Shown here in pieces: positions 6,630 through 16,928 of a stretch of 19,988 nt of DNA. The notes beneath the pieces were generated by a model that was not told where the DNA came from, ran no database searches, and worked only from the letters and a program-made list of their open reading frames with translations. Origin of the DNA: Solirubrobacterales bacterium. GTDB taxonomy: Bacteria; Actinomycetota; Thermoleophilia; Solirubrobacterales; Solirubrobacteraceae. The stretch covers positions 1-19,988 of the forward strand of contig JAOPZU010000192.1 in the NCBI GenBank assembly GCA_025963955.1, given 5' to 3'. Position numbers and translations under genes: made by a program. Within the stretch, counting starts at the first letter, position 1, and every line of letters begins with the position of its first letter.

Positions 6630-6983
6630 ATGCGCCATCAGAAGAACCGTCACAAGCTGTCCCGCGACTCCGCGCACCGGAAGGCCCTGCTGGCCAACCT
6701 GTGCAAGGAGATCATCCAGCACGAGCGGATCAAGACGTCCGAGGCGAAGGCCAAGGCCGTCAAGCCCGAGGTCGAGAAGCTCATCACGCTGGCGAAGCGC
6801 GGTGACCTGCACGCCCGCCGTCAGGCCCTCAGCGCCCTGGGCCAGGACAAGTTCACCGTGCACAAGCTGTTCGAGGAGGTGGCGCCCCGCTACACGGAGC
6901 GCCCCGGCGGCTACACCCGCATCCTGAAGCTCGGGCCGCGTCGCAGCGACTCGACCGAGATGGTCTTCATCGAGCTCGTGTAG
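6630..6983 (+). CDS. rplQ: 50S ribosomal protein L17
   Basis: L17 is a large-subunit protein near the exit tunnel. The 117-residue protein has the family start [24 protein letters not shown], the motif [23 protein letters not shown] and the C-terminal [19 protein letters not shown] split by position, ending VFIELV. ATG 6630 is preceded by AGGA that overlaps the rpoA stop (11 nt between genes). It closes the alpha operon; a large branched hairpin follows its stop. The protein is compact, lacking the long C-terminal extension found in some actinobacterial L17 proteins. Confidence 0.97.
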   Translation: MRHQKNRHKLSRDSAHRKALLANLCKEIIQHERIKTSEAKAKAVKPEVEKLITLAKRGDLHARRQALSALGQDKFTVHKLFEEVAPRYTERPGGYTRILKLGPRRSDSTEMVFIELV

Positions 6984-6993
6984 CAGAGCATCC

Positions 6994-7039
6994 GGGGCGG
7001 GGCTCGCCGCGCGTTCCGCGCGGCCTCGAGCGTCGCCCC
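6994..7039 (+). terminator. Branched hairpin terminating the alpha operon after rplQ
   Basis: Nested inverted repeats: GGGGCG (6994-6999) with CGCCCC (7034-7039), GCTCG (7002-7006) with CGAGC (7027-7031), and an inner CCGCGCG (7007-7013) with CGCGCGG (7017-7023) around a TTC loop. It starts 10 nt after the rplQ stop. There is no T-tract. Confidence 0.5.
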
Positions 7040-7066
7040 TGCCGGTGTCGGTCCCGACGGAGGCGC

Positions 7067-7072
7067 TAGCGT
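7067..7072 (+). promoter_or_regulatory. -10 element (TAGCGT) of a leaderless truA promoter
   Basis: TAGCGT matches TANNNT and ends 8 nt before TTG 7081. This spacing is the main reason for preferring TTG 7081 over GTG 7045 as the truA start. Confidence 0.4.
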
Positions 7073-7080
7073 GCGCCGCC

Positions 7081-7848
7081 TTGCGCGCGCGGCTGGACAT
7101 CGAATACGACGGGACGGACTTCTACGGGTGGGGCATCCAGCCCGGGCTCCGGACCGTGCAGGGCGAGCTGGAGCGGGCGCTGACGCAGATCGGCGGACGA
7201 GCGGTGTCGCTCACGGTCGCCGGACGGACGGATCGCGGGGTGCACGCGACGGGGCAGGTCGCCTCGCACTCGGGAAGGCCGGTGGACGCCTACGCGCTGA
7301 ACGCGGTCCTGCCACCGGACGTGCGCGTGCTGGCGAGCACGGCGGCGGGGGACGACTTCGACGCGCGCCGGCACGCCGTGTCCCGCTCCTACGAGTACCG
7401 GATCCACACCCGGCGCCCCGCCAGCGCGCTGCACCACCGCACCCAGCTGCACCTCACGCGGCCGCTCGACGAGGATGCGCTGGCGCAGGCCGCGGCGACG
7501 CTGATCGGCGTGCACGACTTCACCGCGTTCACCCCGACGGAGACCGACCACGTCCACTTCCGGCGCCGCATCCTCTGGGCCCACTGGGTGCGCGAGGGGG
7601 ACGCGTTGCTGTTCCGGGTCGAGGGCAACGCCTTCATGCGCAACATGGTCCGGGCGCTCGTCGGGACGATGCTCGAGGTGGGTCGGGGGATGCGCACGCC
7701 GGAGTCGTTCGCTGCGCTGCTCGAGGGTGCGCACCGCCGCGAGGCCGGGGTGACGGCCGCGCCGCACGGGTTGACCCTGGTCGGGGTGCGCTATCCGGAC
7801 GGTGGCGCGGGCGGTGGCGCGGGCGTTCCGGAGGAGCTGGAGACCTGA
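7081..7848 (+). CDS. truA: tRNA pseudouridine(38-40) synthase TruA
   Basis: TruA isomerises uridine to pseudouridine at positions 38-40 of tRNA anticodon arms. From TTG 7081 the protein has 255 residues and begins MRARLDIEYDGTDFYGWGIQ, the usual distance from the start to YDG. The catalytic Asp51 lies in the hallmark AGRTDRGVHATGQV. Other conserved stretches are YEYRIHTRRPAS, GVHDFTAFTPTE and GNAFMRNMVRALVGTMLEVG. GTG 7045 in the same frame would add 12 residues, but the -10 element at 7067-7072 makes TTG more likely. The C-terminus carries a 12-bp tandem duplication encoding GGAG repeats. truA commonly follows rplQ in actinobacteria. Confidence 0.95.
   Translation: MRARLDIEYDGTDFYGWGIQPGLRTVQGELERALTQIGGRAVSLTVAGRTDRGVHATGQVASHSGRPVDAYALNAVLPPDVRVLASTAAGDDFDARRHAVSRSYEYRIHTRRPASALHHRTQLHLTRPLDEDALAQAAATLIGVHDFTAFTPTETDHVHFRRRILWAHWVREGDALLFRVEGNAFMRNMVRALVGTMLEVGRGMRTPESFAALLEGAHRREAGVTAAPHGLTLVGVRYPDGGAGGGAGVPEELET
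7801..7824 (+). repeat. 12-bp perfect tandem repeat at the truA 3' end
   Basis: GGTGGCGCGGGC is present twice back to back, at 7801-7812 and 7813-7824. It encodes Gly-Gly-Ala-Gly twice and only lengthens the C-terminal tail beyond the conserved TruA fold. Confidence 0.85.
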
Positions 7849-7888
7849 GCGGGCGACCTGCCGACGGCCGGCGGACGAACGTCCCTGA

Positions 7889-10798
<2,910 letters not shown>

Positions 10799-10801
10799 AG
10801 G

Positions 10802-10814
10802 GCCGCGTCGCGGC
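10802..10814. terminator. Small hairpin between the convergent ligA and dacB genes
   Basis: GCCGC (10802-10806), loop GTC, GCGGC (10810-10814). It fills the 19-nt gap between two convergent stops and could act in both directions, but it is short and lacks a T-tract. Confidence 0.25.
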
Positions 10815-10817
10815 GGC

Positions 10818-12071
10818 TCACGGCCGGTAGCTCACGATGGCCGGGACCATGCGGTCCTCGACGGCCTTGGCGGACAGGGCGTCCATGTCGTTCTCCAGGA
10901 ACGAGAAGGCGATGATCCGCCCCGCGAGGGTGCGGCAGTACCCGGACAACGCGGACACGCCGCGCAGCGTCCCGGTCTTGGCCTGGCAGCGGCCGGCGGC
11001 GTCGGTGCCCCGCATCCGACCGGCGAGGGTCCCGATCCTCCCCGGGACGGCCAGTGAACCGACGAACACGTCCTTCGCCTCCGACGCGAACATGCCGCGC
11101 AGCAGCGTCACCATCTGGCGCGGCGTCGCGTGGTCCTGCCGCGAGAGGCCACTGCCGTCCGTCAGCGTCGGCGTCAGGCCGAGCGCCTTCAGGCGTCCGC
11201 GGACGACCGTCACGCCGGCGGCCGTCGAGCCGCCGGCGCCGTACCGGGCACCGAGGTCCTTCAGGAGCGTCTCGGCGTAGAAGTTGTCCGACGGCTGGTT
11301 CGTCGTCGCGGCGAGGATCCGCATCGACGGCGACTCGACGGAGCCGACGGTGGCCCCCGCGCCCCCGGGCGCACCGCTCAGCAGGCCGGTCCGCGGCGCC
11401 TTGCGCACCTTGACCTTCAGCTTCTCGAGGAAGAACTGCAGCCGGGCGGCGGCGACCGTGGCCGGACCACCCGGCGTCGCGCGGCCGTGGCCCCAGGTCA
11501 GGCCGCCGAGCTGCCCGCCGAGGTCGTCGTCCGGCGCGAAGCCGGAGTCCGGTCCGCCCCTCCGGGTGTCGAAGATGGACTCGTCGCCGACGACGCCCCC
11601 CTTGATCGACCTCAGGCCCGTTCTCGCGACGATCGCGCCGGCCAGCGCCTTGAGCGCCGCGTCGTTCAGGGACGGGTCGCCGCCGCCCACGAGGAACAGG
11701 TCGCCGTCGAGGACGCCGTCCTGGCCCACCGCCGTCCCGGCGCCGATCCGCGCCCTCGTCGTCAGCGCGGCGTCCGGGCCGAACTCGAGCAGCGCCGTGG
11801 CCGTCGTGAAGAGCTTCTCGTTGGAGGCGGGGGAACGGGCGGTGTCCGCGTTCCGCTTGTACAGCTCGCGGCCGCCGGTCAGGTCGACCACGTAGGCGCC
11901 GGAGTGCCCGCCGAGCTTCCGGGACTCGCCGCGCAGCTTCGCCTGGAGCTCGGACAGGCTGCGGGCGTGAGCGGCCGACGGGGCCGCGGCGCCCACCGCC
12001 GCGGACAGCGACGCGGCGAGGAGCAGGGCGGGCAGGGCGCGGCGCAGCGGCCGCCGGAAGGCGAGGGGCAT
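10818..12071 (-). CDS. dacB: D-alanyl-D-alanine carboxypeptidase/endopeptidase, DacB (PBP4) family
   Basis: Class C penicillin-binding proteins of this family trim or cleave peptidoglycan peptides outside the cytoplasmic membrane. From ATG 12071 the protein has 417 residues. A signal peptide is clear: basic FRRPLRR, a hydrophobic ALPALLLAASLSAAVGAAA, then a cleavage-like AHA near 34-36. The three active-site motifs are present: SNEK (Ser83, Lys86), SDN (261-263) and KTG (365-367). Typical family stretches include YVVDLTGGRELYKRNAD, LVGGGDPSL and TDGSGLSRQDHATPRQM. ATG 12077 would add two residues. The frame is open to 12266, but only across the divergent patatin gene. A -10 element (12080-12085) supports 12071. 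Confidence 0.93.
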   Translation of the reverse strand: MPLAFRRPLRRALPALLLAASLSAAVGAAAPSAAHARSLSELQAKLRGESRKLGGHSGAYVVDLTGGRELYKRNADTARSPASNEKLFTTATALLEFGPDAALTTRARIGAGTAVGQDGVLDGDLFLVGGGDPSLNDAALKALAGAIVARTGLRSIKGGVVGDESIFDTRRGGPDSGFAPDDDLGGQLGGLTWGHGRATPGGPATVAAARLQFFLEKLKVKVRKAPRTGLLSGAPGGAGATVGSVESPSMRILAATTNQPSDNFYAETLLKDLGARYGAGGSTAAGVTVVRGRLKALGLTPTLTDGSGLSRQDHATPRQMVTLLRGMFASEAKDVFVGSLAVPGRIGTLAGRMRGTDAAGRCQAKTGTLRGVSALSGYCRTLAGRIIAFSFLENDMDALSAKAVEDRMVPAIVSYRP

Positions 12072-12079
12072 CGGCATGC

Positions 12080-12085
12080 ACGGTA
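12080..12085 (-). promoter_or_regulatory. -10 element (TACCGT on the minus strand) of dacB
   Basis: Read on the minus strand this is TACCGT, ending 8 nt before ATG 12071. It lies too close to ATG 12077 (2 nt) for a leaderless start there. Confidence 0.4.
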
Positions 12086-12117
12086 CGCAACACGGCCGAC
12101 GCCTCCGGGTTCCGGCG

Positions 12118-12123
12118 TAGACT
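12118..12123 (+). promoter_or_regulatory. -10 element (TAGACT) of the patatin-like gene
   Basis: TAGACT matches TANNNT and ends 9 nt before ATG 12133. The divergent dacB element lies only 32 nt away, so the two promoters share one short control region. Confidence 0.45.
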
Positions 12124-12132
12124 CCCGTCCCC

Positions 12133-13416
12133 ATGGGCAAGGTCGTCAAGCTCGATCCCGGCGACGGGCGCGGACCCGCCGGCGCCGGGCGCCGCGCCGG
12201 CACACCTGCGCGCCAGCGCAAGCGGCGCTCGAAGACCGCGCTGGTCCTCGGCGGCGGCGGGTTCACCGGCGGGGTCTACGAGATCGGTGCGCTGCGGGCG
12301 CTCGACCTGCTGTCGGTCAACCGGACGGTCAACGAGTTCGACGTCTACGTCGGGACCTCGTCCGGAGCGTTTCTGGCGGCCATGGTCGCCAACGGCGTGA
12401 CGCCCGAGGAGATGATGCGGGTCGTCAACCGCCAGGTTCCCACGCCGTTCCGCGACATCGACCTCGGCCAGCTGCTGCGGCCGAACGTCCGCGAGTTCGC
12501 CCGGACCGGCGCGCTGCTGCCCTGGCGGCTGCTGAGCCTCGCCCGGCAGCTCGCGCCCCGGCTCGGCTCGGTGACCGCGATGGACATCGTGCTGGGCCTG
12601 GCGGAGGCGCTGCCGAGCGGGCTCTACTCCGGCTCCGGGGTCGAGCAGTACGTCCGGACGGTGCTCGAGGACCCCGACCGCACGGACGACTTCCGCGTCC
12701 TCGAGCGCGAGCTCTACCTCACCGCGACCGACCTGGACACCTGCGAGCGGATCGTCTTCGGCAGCGCCGGCTGGGACGACGTCCCGATCTCCACCGCGGT
12801 GCGTGCGTCGACCGCCATGCCGATGGTCTACCGCCCGGCGAAGGTCCGCGACCGGGAGCTCGTCGACGGCGGCATCGTCTCCACGACGAACCTCGACATC
12901 GCCGTCGAGGCGGGCGCGAAGCTCGTCGTCGTCATCAACCCGCTCGTTCCCTACGTCAACGACTTCACGAAGACCGTCCCGACGCTCCTGGGGGCCAGGC
13001 CGCGGCACGTCAGCGACATGGGCTTCCCGCAGATCGGCTACCAGGCCTTCAAGCTCGTCGCCTACCAGCGCCTGCACGAGATGGCCAAGCAGTGGGAGGA
13101 CCGCTACCCCGGCGTCGACATCGTCCTCGTCGAGCCGGACCCGGACGACGAGCTGATGTTCCAGACCTCGATGCTCGACGTGGGAGCGCGGACGGACATC
13201 GCGCGGCACGGCTTCCAGTCGGTGACGCTCAAGCTGACCGAGGACTACGACCGGTTCGCCGAGGTCTGCGGGAAGCACGGCGTGGAGATCTCCGCCACCC
13301 GTGTGCGCAAGGTCGTGCAGCACTTCGACGCCGAGCCGGAGCGCACCCGCGCCTGGCGGAAGATCCTCGAGCAGACGACGGGCGCGCTGCTGCGGCAGTC
13401 CGCGTCGAGCGACTGA
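12133..13416 (+). CDS. Patatin-like phospholipase family protein
   Basis: Patatin-family serine hydrolases cleave acyl esters of lipids with a Ser-Asp dyad. The 427-residue protein has the oxyanion-hole Gly cluster LGGGGFTGGVYEIGAL (about 39-54), the nucleophile elbow GTSSG (74-78, Ser76) and the catalytic Asp in VDGG (Asp245). The lid/variable region between them is rich in hydrophobic and Arg residues. About 180 residues follow the DGG motif, including an amphipathic KTVPTLLGARPRHVSDMGFP region that is not part of a minimal patatin domain. The first 33 residues are basic (RRAGTPARQRKRRSK), with no signal peptide, so the protein is probably cytoplasmic or membrane-associated. Substrate is unknown. 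It is divergent from dacB. Confidence 0.88.
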   Translation: MGKVVKLDPGDGRGPAGAGRRAGTPARQRKRRSKTALVLGGGGFTGGVYEIGALRALDLLSVNRTVNEFDVYVGTSSGAFLAAMVANGVTPEEMMRVVNRQVPTPFRDIDLGQLLRPNVREFARTGALLPWRLLSLARQLAPRLGSVTAMDIVLGLAEALPSGLYSGSGVEQYVRTVLEDPDRTDDFRVLERELYLTATDLDTCERIVFGSAGWDDVPISTAVRASTAMPMVYRPAKVRDRELVDGGIVSTTNLDIAVEAGAKLVVVINPLVPYVNDFTKTVPTLLGARPRHVSDMGFPQIGYQAFKLVAYQRLHEMAKQWEDRYPGVDIVLVEPDPDDELMFQTSMLDVGARTDIARHGFQSVTLKLTEDYDRFAEVCGKHGVEISATRVRKVVQHFDAEPERTRAWRKILEQTTGALLRQSASSD

Positions 13417-13441
13417 CCTCGCGACCCGGCCCCGGCGCGGG

Positions 13442-14548
13442 CTACGCCAGCTCAGCGGCCCGCAGCACCCGCGCGACGAGGTCGGGCCGGTGGGGCACCG
13501 TCATCCGGATGCGCGTGGGGTCGCCGAGCGGGCCGCCCGCCGCGACGATGATCCCCAGGCGATGCAGGTTCTCGGCGAGCGCTGCGCCGGCGGTCCCGGC
13601 CCGGCCGGCGACCCACAGCACGTTCGCCTGGCTCGGAGGCACGTCGTACCCGAGCTCGCGCAGCCCGTCGCGCAGCTCCTCGCGCAGCGACGCCACCGCG
13701 GCTCCGTGCTCCCGCGCGATGCGGGGGTGGCTGCGCAGCGCCTCCAGCGCGCCGGCCTGGGCCAGCTCGTCGAGGCCGAGCTCGGGGTTCAGCTGCTCCA
13801 GCAGCGGCTCCGCGCCCTCGGCGCCGATCGCGTAGCCGACCCGCAGCCCGGCCAGCCCCCAGGCCTTCGAGAAGGTGCGGAAGACGAGCAGCCGCGTGTG
13901 GTCGGCCAGGAGCGCGAGGGTGTCGTCCACCGCCTCGGCGGTCGAGTAGTCGCGCAGCGCCTCGTCGAGCAGGACGACGACCCGCTCCGGCAGCGCGCCG
14001 AGCAGGCGCGTGAGCTCGGCCACCGGCAGCAGCCCGCCCGTCGGGTCGTTCGGGTTGCAGAGGACGACCAGCCGCGTGCGGTCGGTCACGGCGGCGAGGA
14101 TCCCGTCGACGGTGAAGCCCCCGACCGGGACCGGGTGCGCGCCGGCGCGCCGGGCCATCAGCGGATACAGGCCGTAGGACGGCCAGGGCGTGATGAGCTC
14201 GTCCGTCGGCGCCTCGACGAGGGACTGCGTGGCGCGCTCCAGCAGGGCGGCGGCGCCCCCGCCGACGACGATCCGGGTCGGCGCGAGGTCGTGGTGGCGG
14301 GCGAGCTCCGACCGCAGGTCGCTCGCGTCCCGGTCGGCGTAGCGGTGCAGCCCCTTGCGCGCGGCGAAGGTGATCGCGTTGACGACGACGGCGGGCGGGA
14401 ACTCGGGCCACGTCGTCCGGGCGAGGTCGAGCGGATCGACCCGCGCGAGCTCCTTCGCCCGGCGCTCGCGGGCGGCGGCGCGCTTGCCGACGTTGACCTC
14501 CTCGTCCGTCAGCGCCTCGAACTGGCGGTAGCGGTCCAGCAGGCCCAC
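13442..14548 (-). CDS. HisC-like PLP-dependent aminotransferase (fold type I)
   Basis: The 368-residue protein belongs to the class I/II aminotransferases and is closest in style to histidinol-phosphate aminotransferase. PLP-site residues are visible: NPNDPTG (165-171), Asp195 in LLDEAL, the Schiff-base Lys228 in FRTFSKAWGL and Arg236 in LRVGYA. HisC normally has DEAY after the strand; here it is DEALRDY, so the Tyr that contacts PLP is displaced. The N-terminus (YRQFEALTDEEVN, then ELARVDPLDLARTTWPEFPP) is also longer and different from standard HisC. No other his genes lie nearby. The start is GTG 14548. It follows the 158-residue membrane protein gene by 16 nt, so the two form an operon. 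The substrate is uncertain. Confidence 0.82.
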   Translation of the reverse strand: MGLLDRYRQFEALTDEEVNVGKRAAARERRAKELARVDPLDLARTTWPEFPPAVVVNAITFAARKGLHRYADRDASDLRSELARHHDLAPTRIVVGGGAAALLERATQSLVEAPTDELITPWPSYGLYPLMARRAGAHPVPVGGFTVDGILAAVTDRTRLVVLCNPNDPTGGLLPVAELTRLLGALPERVVVLLDEALRDYSTAEAVDDTLALLADHTRLLVFRTFSKAWGLAGLRVGYAIGAEGAEPLLEQLNPELGLDELAQAGALEALRSHPRIAREHGAAVASLREELRDGLRELGYDVPPSQANVLWVAGRAGTAGAALAENLHRLGIIVAAGGPLGDPTRIRMTVPHRPDLVARVLRAAELA

Positions 14549-14564
14549 GGGCGCGACCGCCGCC

Positions 14565-15041
14565 CTAGGCCTGGCCGGAGACGGCCATCGAGCCGAGTCC
14601 GCCGATGAACAGGAGCCAGATGACGAACGCGGAGCCGCCGACGACGGCGCAGACGCCGAAGACCGTCCCCAGGACGCCCTGGCGCTGGTCGCGGCCGGCC
14701 GCGCGGCGGACGAGCACCCACGTGTGGTCCAGCCGCTTCAGGACCGACAGCCCGCCCATGAGGACCGCCAACAGCACCGCGAAGCCGGTCAGGATCCCGA
14801 GCGAGACGCGCCCCGTGTGGTAGTCGACCTGCGAGGCCACCCACAGCGAGGCCACCGGGATGGGGCCCCAGAAGAGCAGGTTCAGCAGCACCTGCAGGGC
14901 GAGCAGCGCCCCCGCGAGCAGCCCGTCGAACCGGCGGCGCGCGCGGGTGCCCACGTCGGGGAGCTCGCGGTAGTGCACGGGCGCCGTTCCCGGCCGGCGG
15001 CCGACGAACAGGCCGCCGTTGTCGGTCGGATCGGTGCGCAC
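14565..15041 (-). CDS. Small integral membrane protein, function unknown
   Basis: I do not recognise this 158-residue protein. The first 38 residues are polar (LFVGRRPGTAPVHYRELPD, then an RARRR cluster). Three hydrophobic stretches follow at about 41-70 (possibly a re-entrant or two short helices broken by GPIP), 80-101 and 125-148. A basic loop between the last two (VRRAAGRDQRQG) suggests a cytoplasmic loop. The start is GTG 15041, supported by a minus-strand -10 element TACCCT ending 6 nt upstream. It is the first gene of a two-gene unit with the HisC-like aminotransferase; the pairing gives no clear role. Confidence 0.8.
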   Translation of the reverse strand: MRTDPTDNGGLFVGRRPGTAPVHYRELPDVGTRARRRFDGLLAGALLALQVLLNLLFWGPIPVASLWVASQVDYHTGRVSLGILTGFAVLLAVLMGGLSVLKRLDHTWVLVRRAAGRDQRQGVLGTVFGVCAVVGGSAFVIWLLFIGGLGSMAVSGQA

Positions 15042-15047
15042 GTCCCC

Positions 15048-15053
15048 AGGGTA
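15048..15053 (-). promoter_or_regulatory. -10 element (TACCCT on the minus strand) of the membrane protein operon
   Basis: On the minus strand TACCCT ends 6 nt before GTG 15041, the same spacing as at surE. It lies next to the hairpin that ends the upstream acyl-CoA ligase unit. Confidence 0.4.
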
Positions 15054-15086
15054 GCCCCGGTGCTCGTCGCGGGAGCCGACCGGGGC
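15054..15086 (-). terminator. Hairpin after the acyl-CoA ligase gene
   Basis: GCCCCGGT plus GCTC (15054-15065) pairs with GAGC (15073-15076) and ACCGGGGC (15079-15086): 12 bp with a 2-nt bulge. It begins about 20 nt after the stop of the minus-strand ligase gene and lacks a T-tract. Confidence 0.5.
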
Positions 15087-15105
15087 GGCCCCCCGCAGTG
15101 ACCGT

Positions 15106-16914
15106 CTAGTACAGCTCGTCGAAGCGGGTGGCGTACTTCTCGTTCACGACGTTCCGCTTGACCTTCAGCGTCGGCGTCAGCTCACCAGTCTCCTGGCTCA
15201 GGTCGTGGTCCAGGATGAAGAAGCGCTTGACCTGCTCGACCGGTGCGTACTTCGCGTTGGCCCGGTCCAGCAGCTCCTGGATGAGCGCCCGCACGCGCGG
15301 GTCGACGGCCAGCGCCGCGATCGAGGTGTCCTGGATCCCCTCGGCCTGCGCCCACGGGACGATCTCCTCCTCGTCGAGCGTGATGAGCATCGACGGGAAG
15401 GCGCGCCGGTCGCCGTGCATGACGGCCTGGGAGACCCAGCGCGTCTGCTTCAGGTCGTTCTCGAGGTTCGCCGGCGTGATGTTCTTGCCGCCCGCGGTGA
15501 TGATGATGTCCTTCTTGCGGCCGGTGACGTAGAGGTAGCCGTCCTCGTCCAGGCGCCCGATGTCGCCCGTGTGCAGCCAGCCGTCGACGACCGCGCCGAA
15601 GGTGGCGTCCGCGTTGCCGTGGTACCCGGCGAAGATGTTGCCGCCGCGGATGAGGATCTCGCCGTCCTCCTCGGCGATGCGGACGTCGACCCCGGGCAGC
15701 GCCCGGCCGACGGACCCGAAGCGGTGGTGCTCGTGCGTCGAGTTCGTGGCCACCGTCGCCGTCTCCGTCATCCCGTAGCCCTCGTAGACCGGGACGCCGC
15801 AGGCCGAGAAGAAGCGCAGGATGTCCGGCGCGATGGGGGCCGCGCCCGTCACGGCCTCCTGCAGCCGGCCGCCGAACGCGGCGCGGACCTTGGAGAACAG
15901 CTGCGCCTCCGCCGCGTCGAAGGGCGCCTGCAGCTCGGCGGGGACCTCCTGTCCGGCGTCCTGCAGCTCGCGGACCTTCAGGCCGACCTGGGTGGCGCCC
16001 GCGATCAGCTCGGGCGGCGCCGCCGCGGTCACCCGCGTGTAGAGCTTCTCGAAGATGCGGGGGACCGACGGCAGGTACGTCGGCCGGACCTCCGACAGCT
16101 CGGGGATGATCTGCTGCGGGTCCTTGCCCCAGTACGCCAGCGTCGCGCCGGTGTCGAAGCAGACGAGCTGCAGGAGCAGCGCGAAGGAGTGCGCGAGCGG
16201 GAGGAACAGGTAGACGACGTCGTCCCCCTGACCGAGCAGGCCGCGCTGCTCGACCATGTCCAGGACGGTGCGGTAGTTGCCGTGGGTCAGGACGCAGCCC
16301 TTCGGCGGGCCGGTCGTGCCGGAGGTGTAGATGAACTTCAGCGGCAGCTCGCTCGTGACCCCGTCCGTGCGCTCGCGGAGCTCGGCCTCGCCGTCGGTCC
16401 GGCCCCGGCCGCGCTCGCGCAGGACGTCCAGCGGGATCGCCCCCACGGCGTCCGTGGCGTCCGTCGGCTCCATGACCACCACGTGCTCGAGCGCGGGCAG
16501 CCGGTCGCGGACCGCCGCGATCTTGGCGACCTGCTCGGCGTCCTCGCAGAGGATCGCGCGGGCGCCGGAGTCCGACACGACCCAGTGGCACTCGTCGGCC
16601 GAGTTCGTCTGGTAGACCGGCACGACCGTCAGGCCGGCGGTCACCGCGCCGAAGTCGCAGTAGGTCCACTCGGGCCGGGTGTGGGACAGGAGGGCGACGC
16701 GGTCGCCGGGGGCGAGCCCGAGGTCGATGAGCCCGCGGCCGATCTCGGAGACGATCGTGCCGACCTCCGCGAAGGTGACGTCGTGCCAGGCGCCGCCGGA
16801 CTTGTGGCGGACCGCGACGCTGTCGGCGTACTTCTCGGCGGCGAGCGGCAGCAGGTCGGCGATGGTGCGGGAGCCGGTCGAGCCGGCGGACGTGGCAGGG
16901 GATGAGGCTTCCAT
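15106..16914 (-). CDS. Long-chain fatty-acid-CoA ligase (AMP-binding, FadD15/FACS type)
   Basis: This ANL-family enzyme activates long-chain fatty acids to acyl-AMP and then acyl-CoA. The 602-residue protein has the normal length for the FadD15 type. Visible motifs are the ATP P-loop YTSGTTGPPKG (196-206), LPLAHSFALLLQ, the A5 motif EGYGMTE (378-384), the A7-A8 region GWLHTGDIGRLDEDGYLYVTGR (445-466, Asp451, Arg466) and KKDIIITAGGKNITPANLE. The C-terminal TPTLKVKR holds the candidate catalytic Lys584. ATG 16914 is preceded on the minus strand by GGGAGGG at 7-nt spacing, overlapping the nif3 stop region (14 nt between the genes), so coupled translation is likely. No signal peptide is present; the protein is probably a peripheral membrane enzyme. 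Confidence 0.94.
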   Translation of the reverse strand: MEASSPATSAGSTGSRTIADLLPLAAEKYADSVAVRHKSGGAWHDVTFAEVGTIVSEIGRGLIDLGLAPGDRVALLSHTRPEWTYCDFGAVTAGLTVVPVYQTNSADECHWVVSDSGARAILCEDAEQVAKIAAVRDRLPALEHVVVMEPTDATDAVGAIPLDVLRERGRGRTDGEAELRERTDGVTSELPLKFIYTSGTTGPPKGCVLTHGNYRTVLDMVEQRGLLGQGDDVVYLFLPLAHSFALLLQLVCFDTGATLAYWGKDPQQIIPELSEVRPTYLPSVPRIFEKLYTRVTAAAPPELIAGATQVGLKVRELQDAGQEVPAELQAPFDAAEAQLFSKVRAAFGGRLQEAVTGAAPIAPDILRFFSACGVPVYEGYGMTETATVATNSTHEHHRFGSVGRALPGVDVRIAEEDGEILIRGGNIFAGYHGNADATFGAVVDGWLHTGDIGRLDEDGYLYVTGRKKDIIITAGGKNITPANLENDLKQTRWVSQAVMHGDRRAFPSMLITLDEEEIVPWAQAEGIQDTSIAALAVDPRVRALIQELLDRANAKYAPVEQVKRFFILDHDLSQETGELTPTLKVKRNVVNEKYATRFDELY

Positions 16915-16928
16915 CCGCCTACCCTCCC

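Noticed and set aside
12072..12266. N-terminal extension of dacB to 12266
   Set aside because: It would place 65 Pro/Arg-rich residues before a clear signal peptide and overlap the divergent patatin gene.
13417..13441. Terminator between the convergent patatin and aminotransferase genes
   Set aside because: Only 4-bp CCCG/CGGG pairing is visible in the 25-nt gap, too weak to call.
11130..13835. Plus-strand frame of 901 codons across dacB, patatin and hisC-like genes
   Set aside because: No recognisable domain; it runs antisense or out of frame through three real genes.
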